In this document: piece after piece, positions 12,087-23,144 of the stretch
Numbering within the stretch: the stretch's first letter is position 1
How the letters are laid out: every line of letters starts with the position of its first letter
DNA from: Multifurca ochricompacta
Taxonomy: Eukaryota; Basidiomycota; Agaricomycetes; Russulales; Russulaceae
Length of the DNA stretch: 64,000 nt
NCBI GenBank assembly: GCA_022496185.1
Contig: WTXG01000029.1
Location: 248,001-312,000 of the forward strand
Direction of reading: 5' to 3'
Position numbers and translations under genes: made by a program
Notes under the pieces: generated by a model
Seen by the model: the letters and a program-made list of their open reading frames with translations, nothing else
Databases searched by the model: none
Told to the model about the DNA's origin: nothing

Positions 12087-15000
12087 ATGGCCCCACAGCG
12101 TAAGCAGCGATCTTTTCAGAACCATGCCCTTCCATTGCCGCAGTCGCGTCTTATTTTACTTTTTTGCAGTCTCCATTGCCGAGGTTGACCGTAGCATTAC
12201 CTTCCTTCAACATTCTCTCCCCTCGTTTCCTCGTTTCCATCCCGTGCGCCGTACTTGTCTCCAAACCTTGGCTATGGCGCGATTCGTGCGTCACCACCTG
12301 TCAGATCAGAAGGAGGACCTCGACAAGTCTATTGCCCATTTCACCGAAGCTATTCTCCTTTCATTTCGTTCTTTCGACATGCCTTCCCTCAATCTTGTTC
12401 AAGTTTTCTTCAGACTCACGTCCGCCCTTCTTCGTCGCGCCAAGCAGTTCGAGCAGCTCGAAGATGCGACGTACTCCACTAATTACCTTCGCCATCTACG
12501 AACGCTGCCTCTTGAATCTTTTGACATACTGCGTGACGAAGTTACAACCTCACTTGTCCGCGCGTTGGCCATTCAGGTGGAGTTTCGGGTTGGCGATGGA
12601 ATGCGCGATATCCAGGAGATGGTGATTCTCTGCCGAGAACTGCTCACATTGGACAGTTCGGCAGGCTATCCTACCAGTGCTATCCTATCTTTGGCTGGAG
12701 CCGTCATGAACGCGTTTTGTTCAGGGGATCAAGTGCAACCTTTAGACGAAGTCATCGAGTGCCTGCGGGAGGCTCTCAAGAAGTGCCCACCGGGTTTGCA
12801 CCAAGTTTCCCTCGCCTTTGGCAGCGCTCTCACCATTCGCTTCGTTTTGTTTCATTCCAACGATGATTATGAGGAGGCAACGACTATCCTGGACGAAGTC
12901 ATCAATTCTTACTCCAAGGGAGATGATCAAGGTCCATACTACGCTCATTCGATGGCGCTTACTACCCTTCTTGCGCACGCGCGATCGGTCATGTACGAGA
13001 ACCCAGAATATTCAGAGGAAGCAATTTCCCGTTGTCGTATTTTTCTCAATTCTTCGTCCCTTCAAAGCGAACTCCGACCTGCTTTCAGCCAAGCCCTAGC
13101 AATCCACGCACAAGAGCGCTTCCGACACTTTGGTGATGCCGAGGCACTCCAAGAAGCGCAGTCCTGTATCTCGGAAGTCGTTGGCATTTCGTCTTCCCAA
13201 CGCTTAGGCGTATCTGAAAATGGGATCGCCGAATCGAAGGCAGTCCAAGCAACTTACTCGATGACGGCCGTGGAGGAGAAAATCCGACATCTTCAAGAAC
13301 GTCTTAACACAGCACTACCTGGGAGTATTCAGTACAAAAAGTGCCTTGACGAACTTGTGGATTGGTACGACACCAAAGTTTCTCGTACTGACGACATAAT
13401 GGACATCGAAGAGGCCATGAAGTATCACCAGATGCTACTTGCTTCAACTCATTCAAGTGATCCGTTCAGATTCCTTCCTCTTGGGTCATTAGGCAATGTT
13501 CTCGCTCTCGCGTTCAAGCATACCAATAAGATTGACTACCTCGAAGAGTCAATCGCCATAAGCCATGAGATTCTTGAAGTACAAAGTGCCCAGGCGATAC
13601 ATTTTTCCGAAATACGACGACTTGTTTCCTCGCTATCGACCCGCTTGCGGTTGCTCGGTCGCAGACAGGACTTGGATGAAATTATGCGACTAATGCCCAT
13701 GGCTGTCAACAGCAAATACGCGAGAGCACCCGACAGGTTCCAGTTTTCATGCCTCTGGGCATCCATCGCGCGAGTTTCCAGACATTCTTCCATCCCGGCC
13801 GCATACGAGAGCGCCATGACACTGATGCAAAGCGCTTTGTTCTTCGCGCCAACTCTGGAAATCCAGCATACCCGCCTTGTTGGGATGCACGAGATTTGTG
13901 AGAAGATGCCTTTGGACTACGCCTCGTATCAGGTCGACGCAGGAAAATTCGAACGAGCTATCGAGACTCTGGAACGAGGGAGGGCCCTATTATGGTCGGA
14001 AATGCGTGGCCTCCGTATATCACTCGATCAGCTCCTTGGGGCTCACTCCCCTCTTGCAGAGAAATTTGCAGCAATCAATCATGAACTTGAGGCGCTGACC
14101 ATGTCTGGCTCACCTAGCGGGAGCAAAGAAATGGTTTATAGTGGGGCAGAGAGTCGCGAGGGAACGGATGCGTTTGGACGTCTTGTGACGAAACAACGAA
14201 AACTGTTGGAGGAGCGCGATGTCCTTATTTCACAGATCCAGGAATTACCGGGCTTTGAAGGCTTCTTGAAGACCTCATCATTCGACACTCTCCGCACTGC
14301 CGCTTCACGCGGACCGGTCATTATCATCAACCATTGCAAGTGGCGTTCAGACATTCTTATACTCCTTCGTAACTCCCCTCCTTCCCTGATTCCTATGCGA
14401 AAGGATTTTAAGGACCATGCAATTGAGCTGAGGGGTCGGCTATTAGGTGCACGAAAGAAGTACCCCCTCGAGTCAAAGCAGTATCAGCGCGCTCTACGTT
14501 CTGTACTCGAAGGCCTTTATTACCTTGTTGGTTTGCCCGTCATCCGCAGGCTCCGTGAGTTGAAAATCCCAGAACAATCGCGAGTTTGGTGGTGCCCGAC
14601 GTCGGTTTTCTGCTCTCTTCCTCTCCATGCAATGGGACCGATTCCGTCAAATGATGGGATTAAGCGGTATTTCTCTGACCTGTACATCCCTTCATATACC
14701 CCGACGCTCTCCGCGCTCATCGAATCTCGAAAACCGGGTTCTGAAATGATGGGCCAGCCGTCTTTACTCCTTGTGGCACAACCGAATGCATCCCTTCCGG
14801 GGGTCTGGGGAGAGATTGAGGTATTAACGAAACTCGATGCGAAGGTGACAAGTCTTATCTCGAGGAGGGCGACACCCGCTGCTGTAGTCAGTGGTCTCCG
14901 GGATCACCAACTTGCCCATTTCGCGTGCCATGGAACGTTGGAGACCGGTAAACCATTCGACGCTTCGTTCGAGCTTTACAGAGACGAACACCTTACGTTG

Positions 15001-15348
15001 CTTGAGATCGTGCGCTCTCGACTCCCCACTGCTGAATTTGCGTTTCTTTCGGCATGTCACACTGCAGAACTGACAGATGAAAGTATTGCCGACGAGTCGC
15101 TTCATCTTACTGCCGCAATGCAGTATTGTGGGTTCCGAAGCGTTGTTGGGACGATGTGGTCGATGGCGGATACAGACGGTCGAGACCTGGCTGAATATTT
15201 TTATGGGTCGATGTTCTCGCATCGTGAGCTAGGGGTCCCCTATTATGAGAGATCGGCAGGGGCACTTCGGGACGCTGTACAAAGGCTGAGGGGGAAAAAG
15301 GGTATCACGCTAGAACGCTGGGTTAACTTCGTGCACTATGGGGCGTAA
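12087..15348 (+). CDS. TPR-CHAT protein, A1 (intact)
   Basis: Exon 12087-12099 (MAPQ plus one base), intron 12100-12169 (GTAAGC to TTTGCAG), exon 12170-15348; about 1063 residues. The start was chosen because the same 13-nt first exon and intron occur in every paralogue of the array, giving MAPQLSIAEVD here. Residues about 10-640 are helical repeats of TPR type, with recurrent units such as EDLDKSIAHFTEAI and YEEATTILDEVI. Residues about 715-1060 form a CHAT domain (caspase-HetF-associated with TPRs). The expected catalytic pair is present: His925 in HFACHGT and Cys967 in FLSACHTAE. The family consists of clan CD cysteine-protease-like proteins; in prokaryotes such proteases are activated through partner domains or complexes and cut defence effectors. 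The substrate in fungi is not known to me. The protein is predicted cytosolic, with no signal peptide or membrane segment. Confidence 0.9.
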
Positions 15349-16016
15349 TCGAAGGTTATCTGTGAGTTGGTGAATTCTTTTTAGGCACAAGACGCTTAAC
15401 GTTGTTTAGAGCGAGATGTTATGAGGTTCAACGTGGCACGAGATATGTCCAGTTGTTTATTGAACTTTCTTTCCAGTGGAATTGCCATTAATGCAGTTAT
15501 GATTGAACATCTGCCATTGCTAATGAAAGGGAGATGAAAAGTCAGCCAGAATTGGTTGATAACACACGACGCCCCCCATCCTTCGACACTACCCTGAGTG
15601 GTATCACGATTGACAATACAAGGGTAACTGTGGAGACGAGGGTGACTGGTTGAACGAGCGAGAGGAGCGAGAATGCAAGACGGGCCAGAACGGGCGGAGA
15701 CTTAAGGAGAATGTGGCCCCAGGTGTGAGCGATAAAGCATGGCCTCTTCTCACCCTCCCTTCCCAGTTGTCAATTTACTAGCGGGGTCGCTACACACGTT
15801 TTCCAATTTCCATGGCCATTGGATCATCAGAACGCCTTGAACCTTATACACAAATATGTTCTATTTTCGAGTATTGTACACATAAACCAAACCGTGATAG
15901 TTGCAGTACGGACTATCTTTTGGCCCTGTTCTTGGCCCTTACCTTGACTTGACACGCATCATTGTGGATCACTACCCCTTTTGTCAATATGTACTGCTGC
16001 TTGCTACCTCTCCCAC
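15349..16016 (+). repeat. Shared A-type 3' flank
   Basis: Non-coding. The same sequence follows A2 (29629-30296), and its latter part (from about 15525) recurs at about 36071-36447 between the A3 remnant and B3. It is the marker that ties A3 and B3 into a third unit. It contains a TGGTTGAACGAGCGAG stretch shared by all three. Confidence 0.75.
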
Positions 16017-16412
16017 TGTAAGGATGGCTCAGGCATTTAGCATGAAACCTTCGCCTCCTCTCTTTCATTATGGGCCCAATTCGGGCGGCCTGCCCATCCA
16101 TTACCTTTCTGTCATCACTTCTTCGTCTTTATTGCCTCTTCATCTCACTTGTCTTTTTTTTTATCCAAATTCACTCTCTGCGGCTTGCTTCTTACTATAC
16201 CACTCTGGACTCTCAACAAAAATATAAAGGTATCTACAATGCTTGTAGTAGAGCCAGTGAACCAGCAATCTAGTTTTTTCTCTTTATCTTTGTGTGCTAA
16301 ATAATTTCACAACGACGACAAGCGTAAGGTAAAATGGATCCAGCAAGCAGCAAGTACAAGCACGGCACACCCTGCCTCTCTCACCACGGATTGGATTCAT
16401 TCTGCGAGTACA
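16017..16412 (+). repeat. Solo LTR, gypsy-2 family, upstream of B1
   Basis: Starts TGTAAGGATGGCTC and ends near TCTGCGAGTACA. Contains a TATA-like ATATAAAGG at about 16222-16230. It resembles the repeats at 20163, 30297 and 36448 and the terminal LTR at 40577-41030 (minus). No internal retrotransposon sequence accompanies it, so it is a solo LTR about 220 bp upstream of the B1 start. Confidence 0.6.
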
Positions 16413-16502
16413 CAGACGATTGCAAAGCTCTCAGTCAAGCAAACCTTACCGGGTTGACGGGCCGGGGAACAGCCACCGTGCATGCCTCATTGCCTCATGC
16501 TC

Positions 16503-16508
16503 TATAAA
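16503..16508 (+). promoter_or_regulatory. Putative TATA box of B1
   Basis: TATAAA in GCTCTATAAAACATG, 128 nt upstream of the B1 ATG. The same motif at the same distance precedes B3 and is missing in front of B2. Confidence 0.5.
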
Positions 16509-16630
16509 ACATGTATTATAGGCGTGGTCTTCGCCGTTCTCCAGCACCCGCAACCATTTTCGCCATTTACTCTCTCAATTCATCGCCAGAGGACCTGCGG
16601 TTACCGTGATTTTTGTGCATTGAATAAATC

Positions 16631-19600
16631 ATGGTCCAAGAACGTAAGTGCACAACTCAGTCACCTCTTTCCCGAGCATATGCCCTTCTATCATCAGTAA
16701 TTGATTTTTTCTTATTCGCAGTTTCCATTATGGAACTCGACAAAATGATCACTTCTCATCAGCGTGCTTTCTCAAGGATCCCTCGATCTCATCCCTCTTA
16801 CACTGCCTGCATCCACCGTCTGGCTAGATCACGATTCATGCGCTATCAGCTATCAAATCAGAAGGAAGATCTTGACAAATCTATTGTTCATTTCACTGAA
16901 GCTATCTTTCTTCCACCTTCCTGGGGATTCTACCTAAATGTGGTTCAAATCTTCTTTCGACTCGTACTTTCCCTTTTTCAACGTTCCAAGAAGTTCAAGC
17001 AACCTGAAGATGTCAAGTGTGCTGTTGAATACCTTCGTCATCTCCGAGGACTACCCCTTGATACCTTTAAGGTCCCACAAAAAGCCGTCACAGCGTTACT
17101 TGTTGAGGTGTTGGGTATTCAAGTTGAGCTGGAAGCGGGTGGGACGGGGGATATTGAGGAGATGGTGATCCTCTGCCAAGAACTTCTTGCCTGTCACAGC
17201 TCAGCAAACTATTTAATTTACGCCATTACCGCCTTGGTCTCCGCCATTTCACGCAAATTTTGTCAAGGGGAGCAAGTACAGCCATTAGATGGAGTCATTC
17301 AATGCCTTCGGGATGCGCTGAAGATCTGCCCACCAGACTTTCACCTACTCCCTTTCGGACTGGCCGCTGCCCTCATAATTCGATTCTGGAAAAATTATTC
17401 GAATGACGATTACGATGAGGCAATGGTCCTCCTAGAAAGTATCGTTGGCTCAAGTCCTCTTGGGGATGACCCCAGTCAAATTCAGATTCAGGCTTCGGCA
17501 TTAGCCGCGACTCTTATGAGCATGAGGGCTAACTTCTATCCAAACCCAGAATATTTAGAGGAGGCGATTTCCCGTTCTCGTACCTTACTCGGCTCTTCTT
17601 CCCTTGACAACGACCTTCGGCATAAAGTTATCCATGGGATGGCAATCCTTGCCGAGCAGCGCTTCAATAACTTCGGTCTCACAGAAGCTCTTCAAGAAGC
17701 GCGTTATTGTACTTCTGAAATGGCCAGCCTTGCATCATCTTCAGCTCTGGGCTCATTTGATAAAATGGGTGCTGTTCAAGCGGCATATCCGATGACAGTG
17801 GTAGAGGAGAAAATCCGAAATCTTCACGAACTAATCTCCAAGACTCCCCCGGGCAACTCCAATCACAACGCACACATCGAGGATCTCGTGAATTGGCACG
17901 AAACCAAGTTCTCTCGTACCAACGATATAAAGGACCTTGAAGAGGTGATCAAGTGCCGCCGGGTACTACTTGCGTCAACTGACGCGAGTCATTCATTTGA
18001 ATTCGAACCGGCACTCTCTTTGGGCTTTAACCTCTACATGGCGTTTGAGTGTTCGAATAAAATGGAGTACCTTGACGAGTCTATCACCGTGCATCGTGGT
18101 CTTCTCGAAATGCAAAGCGCGCAGCCATTCCGCTTCAAAGTGATTCAACAGCTTGTTGTGTCTTTATCCAAACGCATTGAATTACTTGGTCACAAACGGG
18201 ATTTGGATGAAATCGTCGAGCTAATTCTTCTTGGTGTCAATGACAGATTCGCGAAGGTATCTTACCGATTTGCTTTGTCATGTTTCTGGGCATCCATTGC
18301 GCGATTGACCGGGCACCCGTCTGTCTCTGCTGCATACCAAAAGGCCACGTCATTAATGCAGAGCTCATTGGTTTCCACGCCAACCTTACAAATACAGCAT
18401 GCTCGACTGGTCGCAATGCGAGGGTTTTGCGACAAGATGCCGCTGGACTACGCATCTTACCAGATCGACATGGGTCAATTTATTCAGGCTATTGAGACTC
18501 TAGAACGAGGAAGGGCCTTACTATGGTCTGAAATGCGTGGTCTTCGCAATTCGATGGATCAACTTTCTGGTGTCAATTCACCTTTAGCAACGAAACTTGC
18601 AGCAATTAATAATGATCTCGAGTCACTCATTATGTCCGTCACGCCGAGTGGGACTATAGAGATCAGCGATGGTGGATCACAAGTTGATGATGGGATGGAC
18701 CCATTCGGTCGTCTGGTCGTGAAGCAACAGAAGCTTCTGGAAGAGCGGGATGTGCTCGTGTCACAGATCCAAGAATTACCAGGATTTGGAGACTTTCTCA
18801 AGACGCCGTCGTTCGAAACCATTCGTCTTGCCGCTTCACATGGGCCAGTCGTTATTATCAACCATAACAAGTGGCGTTCCGATATCCTTATACTCTTTCA
18901 AGACTCTCCCCCTTCCCTTGTCCCTACAACTGATGATTTCTACCAGCGTGCAAATAAACTAAGAGATCGCCTAGTGGTCGCACGAAAGGAGGGTCTCGAC
19001 TCAGAGAGATACGGACGCGCTTTACGTTCTGTACTCGAGGGCCTTTACAAACTCGTCGGCAGACCAGTCATCGACAGGCTATGTGCTTTGGGTGTACCAG
19101 AACAATCACGAATTTGGTGGTGTCCGACCTCAGTTTTCTGCTCTCTTCCACTTCATGCGATGGGCCCAATCCCATCAAATGACGGCGTCAAGCGATACTT
19201 TGTAGATCTATATATTCCTTCATACACGCCGACACTCTGCACTGATCGAGTCTCGCAAACCCAGTCCAAACACCTCGTACGAACCTTCGTTACTCCTTGT
19301 GGCTACTCCAGATGAATCCTTACCAGGCGCTTTTGGAGAGATGGCAATCATACAGTCCCTCAAGGCGCGGCTGCCGGTGGCCACCCTCTGTGGGAAGAAT
19401 GCGACACCGGCTGATGTGGTGGAAGGACTGCGACATCACGGATTTGCACATTTCGTGTGTCATGGAACACTCGAGACAGGGAAACCATTCGATGCATCAT
19501 TCAAGCTGTTCGATGATGAGCGCCTTACTCTACTCGACATCGTACGGTCTCAACTGCCTGCTGCTGAATTTGCATTCCTTGCTGCATGTCACACTGCGGA

Positions 19601-19880
19601 ATTGACAGATGACAGTATCGCTGACGAAGGACTTCACCTTACTGCGGCAGTTCAATATTGTGGATTTCGAAGTGTGGTCGGGACGATGTGGGAGATGGTG
19701 GATATAGATGGGCATGAACTTGCAGATAATTTCTACAAGTCGATGTTCTCTAGGAATGGAGAGGGGGTAGGTTATCACTTGAGGTCTGCGAGGGCGCTTC
19801 GTGACGCGACGCGGAAGATGAGGAGAAAGAAGGGGATGACTCTGGAGCGGTGGGTGAACTTTGTCCATTACGGTGCGTGA
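16631..19880 (+). pseudogene. TPR-CHAT protein, B1 (one frameshift)
   Basis: Exon 16631-16643 (MVQE), intron 16644-16721 (GTAAGT to TTCGCAG, 78 nt and thus frame-neutral if unspliced), exon 16722-19880. B-type members share the A architecture but are clearly diverged from it. The TPR-like part and the linker to CHAT are open to 19230. There the run CTCTCTGCACTG of B3 is CTCTGCACTG, a two-base loss at about 19232-19240 that shifts the frame. The remainder, 19299-19880, is open in the new frame and still carries the dyad motifs HFVCHGT and FLAACHTAE. If the lesion is real, the product would be truncated at about residue 870 without the catalytic half. If it is a sequencing slip, the gene is intact at about 1060 residues. 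Confidence 0.8.
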
Positions 19881-20162
19881 TGGAGGAAAGCTTTCGTTAC
19901 CGGTTAGTATCTTAATACGTTTGGGTAAGAGCCTTCGGCCTCACCTATTCGCATCCTATGTCAAGAAATCTGTATAGATGCTCTTTTGTTCGATAATATA
20001 TCACTTCGTGGTAGTATTTATTTTATGGCATCACGCGTGGGATTTGTTTAAAAAATATCTAGTTTATATACTGCATCTAGGGTATCGCTTAAGGACGGTT
20101 CCATGTACTTGAGCTTGTCCCTCAGATCGCTCGCACTGCTGGCTTTTAGAGTAACTAGATAC
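19881..20162. other. B-type 3' flank
   Basis: Non-coding, and similar to the sequence after B2 (34196-34428) and partly B3 (40377-40576); shared landmarks are AAATATCTAGTTTATAT and TATCGCTTAAGGA. It ends at the insertion point of the next LTR. Confidence 0.65.
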
Positions 20163-20755
20163 TGTAAGGATGGCTCGGGCGTTGAGCATGAAACCTCCAG
20201 CTATCGCCTATCCTGAATTAGAGCAGTGTCAGTACATTTGCATTCCGGGCCGCTTGCCCGTCCATTTTCTCATTTTCATCACCTCTCCGTCGGAGCCACT
20301 CCTTACGATCTGTCGCCTGCACGTCGCCGTCACTTTATCGTCTTCAGTACCTGGTTCTTACCTTGCTTGTGTCTATCCTTCATACAAAATTCACTGCCTA
20401 CGGCCTTCTTTTACTATACCGCTCTTCTGCTTCATAACCGGACTCTCAACATTATATAAAGGTATCTATCTACAATACTTGTAGTAGACCAGCCAGGGAG
20501 CCACCAGAAGCAGAAATCAAACAGCATCTCTCTCCTCTTTATCTTTCTTTTTGTGTGCTAAAGAACTTCTTGACAACATCGTATGCAAGGTCAAACGGAA
20601 CCAGCAAGCAGTAAGATTCGCAACAGTTCAAGCACGATGCACCCTCCTTCAAAATCTTAGTTATCTCTGGGACTCCCTCATCTTTCTCTTCCATCTTTCT
20701 ACCTCTCTTCTCCGGGAACGCTTTGCTCGCACTCACTGCGGTTGGCTCCGCACAG
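20163..20755 (+). repeat. Solo LTR, gypsy-2 family, after B1
   Basis: Begins TGTAAGGATGGCTCGGGC and ends near GGCTCCGCACA. Contains ATATAAAGG at about 20455-20463. The equivalent place after B2 (34418-34445) has the flanks AACTAGATAC and ACACTATAAAC directly joined, so that copy shows the empty site. Confidence 0.65.
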
Positions 20756-20831
20756 TACACACTATAAACTGTCCACAATCATAGTTTTTACCCCCCACTG
20801 AACAAACCACCCCCATCCAACACCGAGGTGG

Positions 20832-21449
20832 ATGGCTACCCTAGCTACCGCTACAAAACACAGATATGGGGCCTCAGACCCCATCTCCATCCCACTCACT
20901 CCTCACACTCTCCAGCTACAAACTATGAAAACTGAGGTCAATGCTGCCCTACAGGTAGCAGACCCACTCCAACGAACCCCAGGTTTGCCACAACTGGGCC
21001 AATCACTCACCCTTAACAAGGACTCTGAACTTGGCATCTCTACTGCTCAAGCCACCATCACAGCAGCCACAGTGGCATCTATGCTTGACTGTGGTATAGG
21101 GAAGAATGACGACCCTGCTCTACCAATCGTGGGACTCGCGCCCTCCTCATGTACACGTCTTGCAGGCTTGGTCCTCTCAGCGCTCATCAGAGGCGCCCTC
21201 AGGTCCCCAGATCTAATACAACTGACAGGATTGGAATTCCTTCCATGCACAGATTCCACCTTGTTTCACAGCGCGACGCCCCAGCCACACACGGAGACTG
21301 ATTATATCTACATGATGCTCGATCAAGCGGCCAGCATCTTCAACACTCGAGGTGATGCCCTCCATGACTTGGGTCCTTCCTTATACTACTTACGTCTTTG
21401 CATACTAAACTCGGATTTGGCTCGTTTCATACAGACCTCATGTATATGA
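20832..21449 (+). CDS. Hypothetical protein, possibly chimeric
   Basis: Open frame of 205 codons with no recognised domain; residues about 70-130 are Ala/Thr/Leu rich. The first 70 nt recur at 34503-34570, where the frame is cut off by another repeat. Codons after about 21360 overlap a repeat related (in reverse) to 35773-36070, so the C-terminus is probably repeat-derived. It may be a fragment of a mobile element rather than a host gene. A TATA-like CACTATAAAC lies at 20759-20768. Confidence 0.3.
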   Translation: MATLATATKHRYGASDPISIPLTPHTLQLQTMKTEVNAALQVADPLQRTPGLPQLGQSLTLNKDSELGISTAQATITAATVASMLDCGIGKNDDPALPIVGLAPSSCTRLAGLVLSALIRGALRSPDLIQLTGLEFLPCTDSTLFHSATPQPHTETDYIYMMLDQAASIFNTRGDALHDLGPSLYYLRLCILNSDLARFIQTSCI

Positions 21450-21780
21450 AGTCGAGTATCTTATCCATGAAATACTCGCTTTGTCTCACCTCTTCATCTC
21501 ATTGTGTGCCACAGCCTTCGAATGTAGCGAACGGACTATCAACTTTCAAGAGTTTTCGACGTTCAGCCTCATTGACGCATTCGGCATTATCGACGTTACC
21601 GACGTTCGACGCAGACCAGTTCTCAACCATTCAGATTTGTGTGCTCAAGCCTTCAAGTGTAGCAAAGGGCCTACCAGACTTGCAAGGCCACTCGTCTGTC
21701 TCAGCGTTCTCATCGACATCGGATACCTTCTTCTCTCCCCTTTTCTCACTCTCGTGGAACCTCCCTCCGCTTCGAACTCA
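21360..21780 (-). repeat. Repeat family 2 copy (inverted), LTR-like
   Basis: Reverse complement of this segment matches 35773-36070: the shared stretches are GAGTTCGAAG...GAGGTTCC, GAAAAG..GAGAGAAG and GATAAGATACTCG. It abuts the partial zinc-finger-gene copy at about 21780. Other copies of the family start TGTAYGATMGCGAG, suggesting LTRs, but the ends of this one are not preserved. Confidence 0.5.
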
Positions 21781-22522
21781 TGGGGAGAGACGACAGATAT
21801 CGAGTCTACGTCAACGGACCTGTGTCTTTGTCTTTGGCCAGGTGCCGCAGGGTGTCCCTATTTTCCTGTCACAGCCCCAGGAAGGGCGTCCGCAGATTCA
21901 CGGATGGCCAGCAATGGACAACAATTGAGAACACAATTGGGTGGAGACTGTCTGGTGAGTGAAAAGAGTTGTTCAGTACAAGAGAGCCCGCTTATCACCC
22001 GTCGCAGGTTCCCGAGCAAGGAATCAATGGCTTCGCACAGCAGGAGGTCACAGGCCCCACCGCGCGAATAAGTGGTCACAAATGGAATCATCGACCGCCA
22101 CCCTTAGTCCTAACCCTCAGCAATCCGGTCCTCGACAAGTGGATGATAAGCACATACAGCGCATCGTGTTCATCGAGCTCCTCGTCAGATTCGTTGCCAC
22201 CAGAAACACCTGTGGGCTTCGAATTTAGTGGTCGCGGCAACGAACCTCTCACCCTACCCAATCTAGACCTGCAGGTCGATAGCGACTCGTTATTTCTCTC
22301 GGATCTTACCTCAATGGATAACCACCCTACGGAGTTCTCGGACGTGCTTTCAGGAGAGTCACAGACCCTAACGGGCCCTAGCAAGAGTACCATCCCGAGT
22401 CAGCCGGAGTTGTCGTGTTGGGCCCTATGCCAAGTTGACTCCAAGTCAGCGCGTGAAAGCGAAGAGACACGAGAGCTTGCTTACAAGCCATACTCGTCAA
22501 GACGACCTCTGGAGCCAGATTA
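21780..22522 (+). pseudogene. Partial copy of the 7922-9493 zinc-finger gene
   Basis: About 695 bp (21780-22478) match 7957-8652 with few substitutions. The copied part holds the first exon end, the intron (here with a canonical GTGAGTG donor at about 21957 and CGTCGCAG acceptor) and the Ser-rich segment up to ARESEETRE. It then leaves the match and stops at 22522, without any zinc finger. The spliced reading here stays open through the positions where the first copy shifts frame, so it preserves the older state there. No function is expected. Confidence 0.75.
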
Positions 22523-23144
22523 GGTCTAGCCAGCCTGAAGAGCAAGGTGTCTTTCACCTTATGCTGTCCCTCTTTAAACTACCTCACTCTTTTAACCATC
22601 CTTACAATACTTTTCCCCTGTGGGGTTTTTTCTCTTTGTAGCTGACCCACTCTGTTCACATATTAGTAGCTACTCTGCCCCATAGTAACCGTGCATTTTG
22701 GGCCAAGACCCTGAAGTGCATAATGAAATTCAAATTTTTAACCAAAAAAAGACCAATATAACTGAATTACAACTACTATTCTAAGGTAGTTCAGCTTATC
22801 TAAACCTCAGGCTGCCTGTCAAGATAGGACCCAATCACTATCTTCCAGCATGGTTCACGAAGAATGATCTTTGTTGATCATCATGAATATTGTTTTCCTT
22901 GTTGTCTCTGCCTCATGACCCTTAATCATTCCTGCACGCATCATATTATTGTCTCATCCTACTCCATTCCTTCTCTCACCCGAGAAAAAAGAGGGTTGAT
23001 CACAGATTGAATACCATGTAAAAATAGATGGAATCAACCCGCCGGGTAGGCTGTGGTGATGGCAGCCGCCCCCATGGACTTATGTTCATCATTTAGGCAA
23101 AACGTTGGGGTGCGAGCTTCGATAGATTGCACCAGCGAGCTTAC
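22523..23144. other. Non-coding, repeat scraps
   Basis: No gene seen. About 22757-22825 resembles the interior of the inverted-repeat element at 50210-50520 (ACTGAATTACAACTACTATTCTA...CCTCAGGCTGC), so it is probably a degraded copy. Confidence 0.5.

Noticed and set aside
14824..15222. 132-codon minus-strand ORF inside A1, and similar ones inside other CHAT copies
   Set aside because: Antisense shadow of the conserved CHAT coding strand; it recurs only because the sense strand is conserved.
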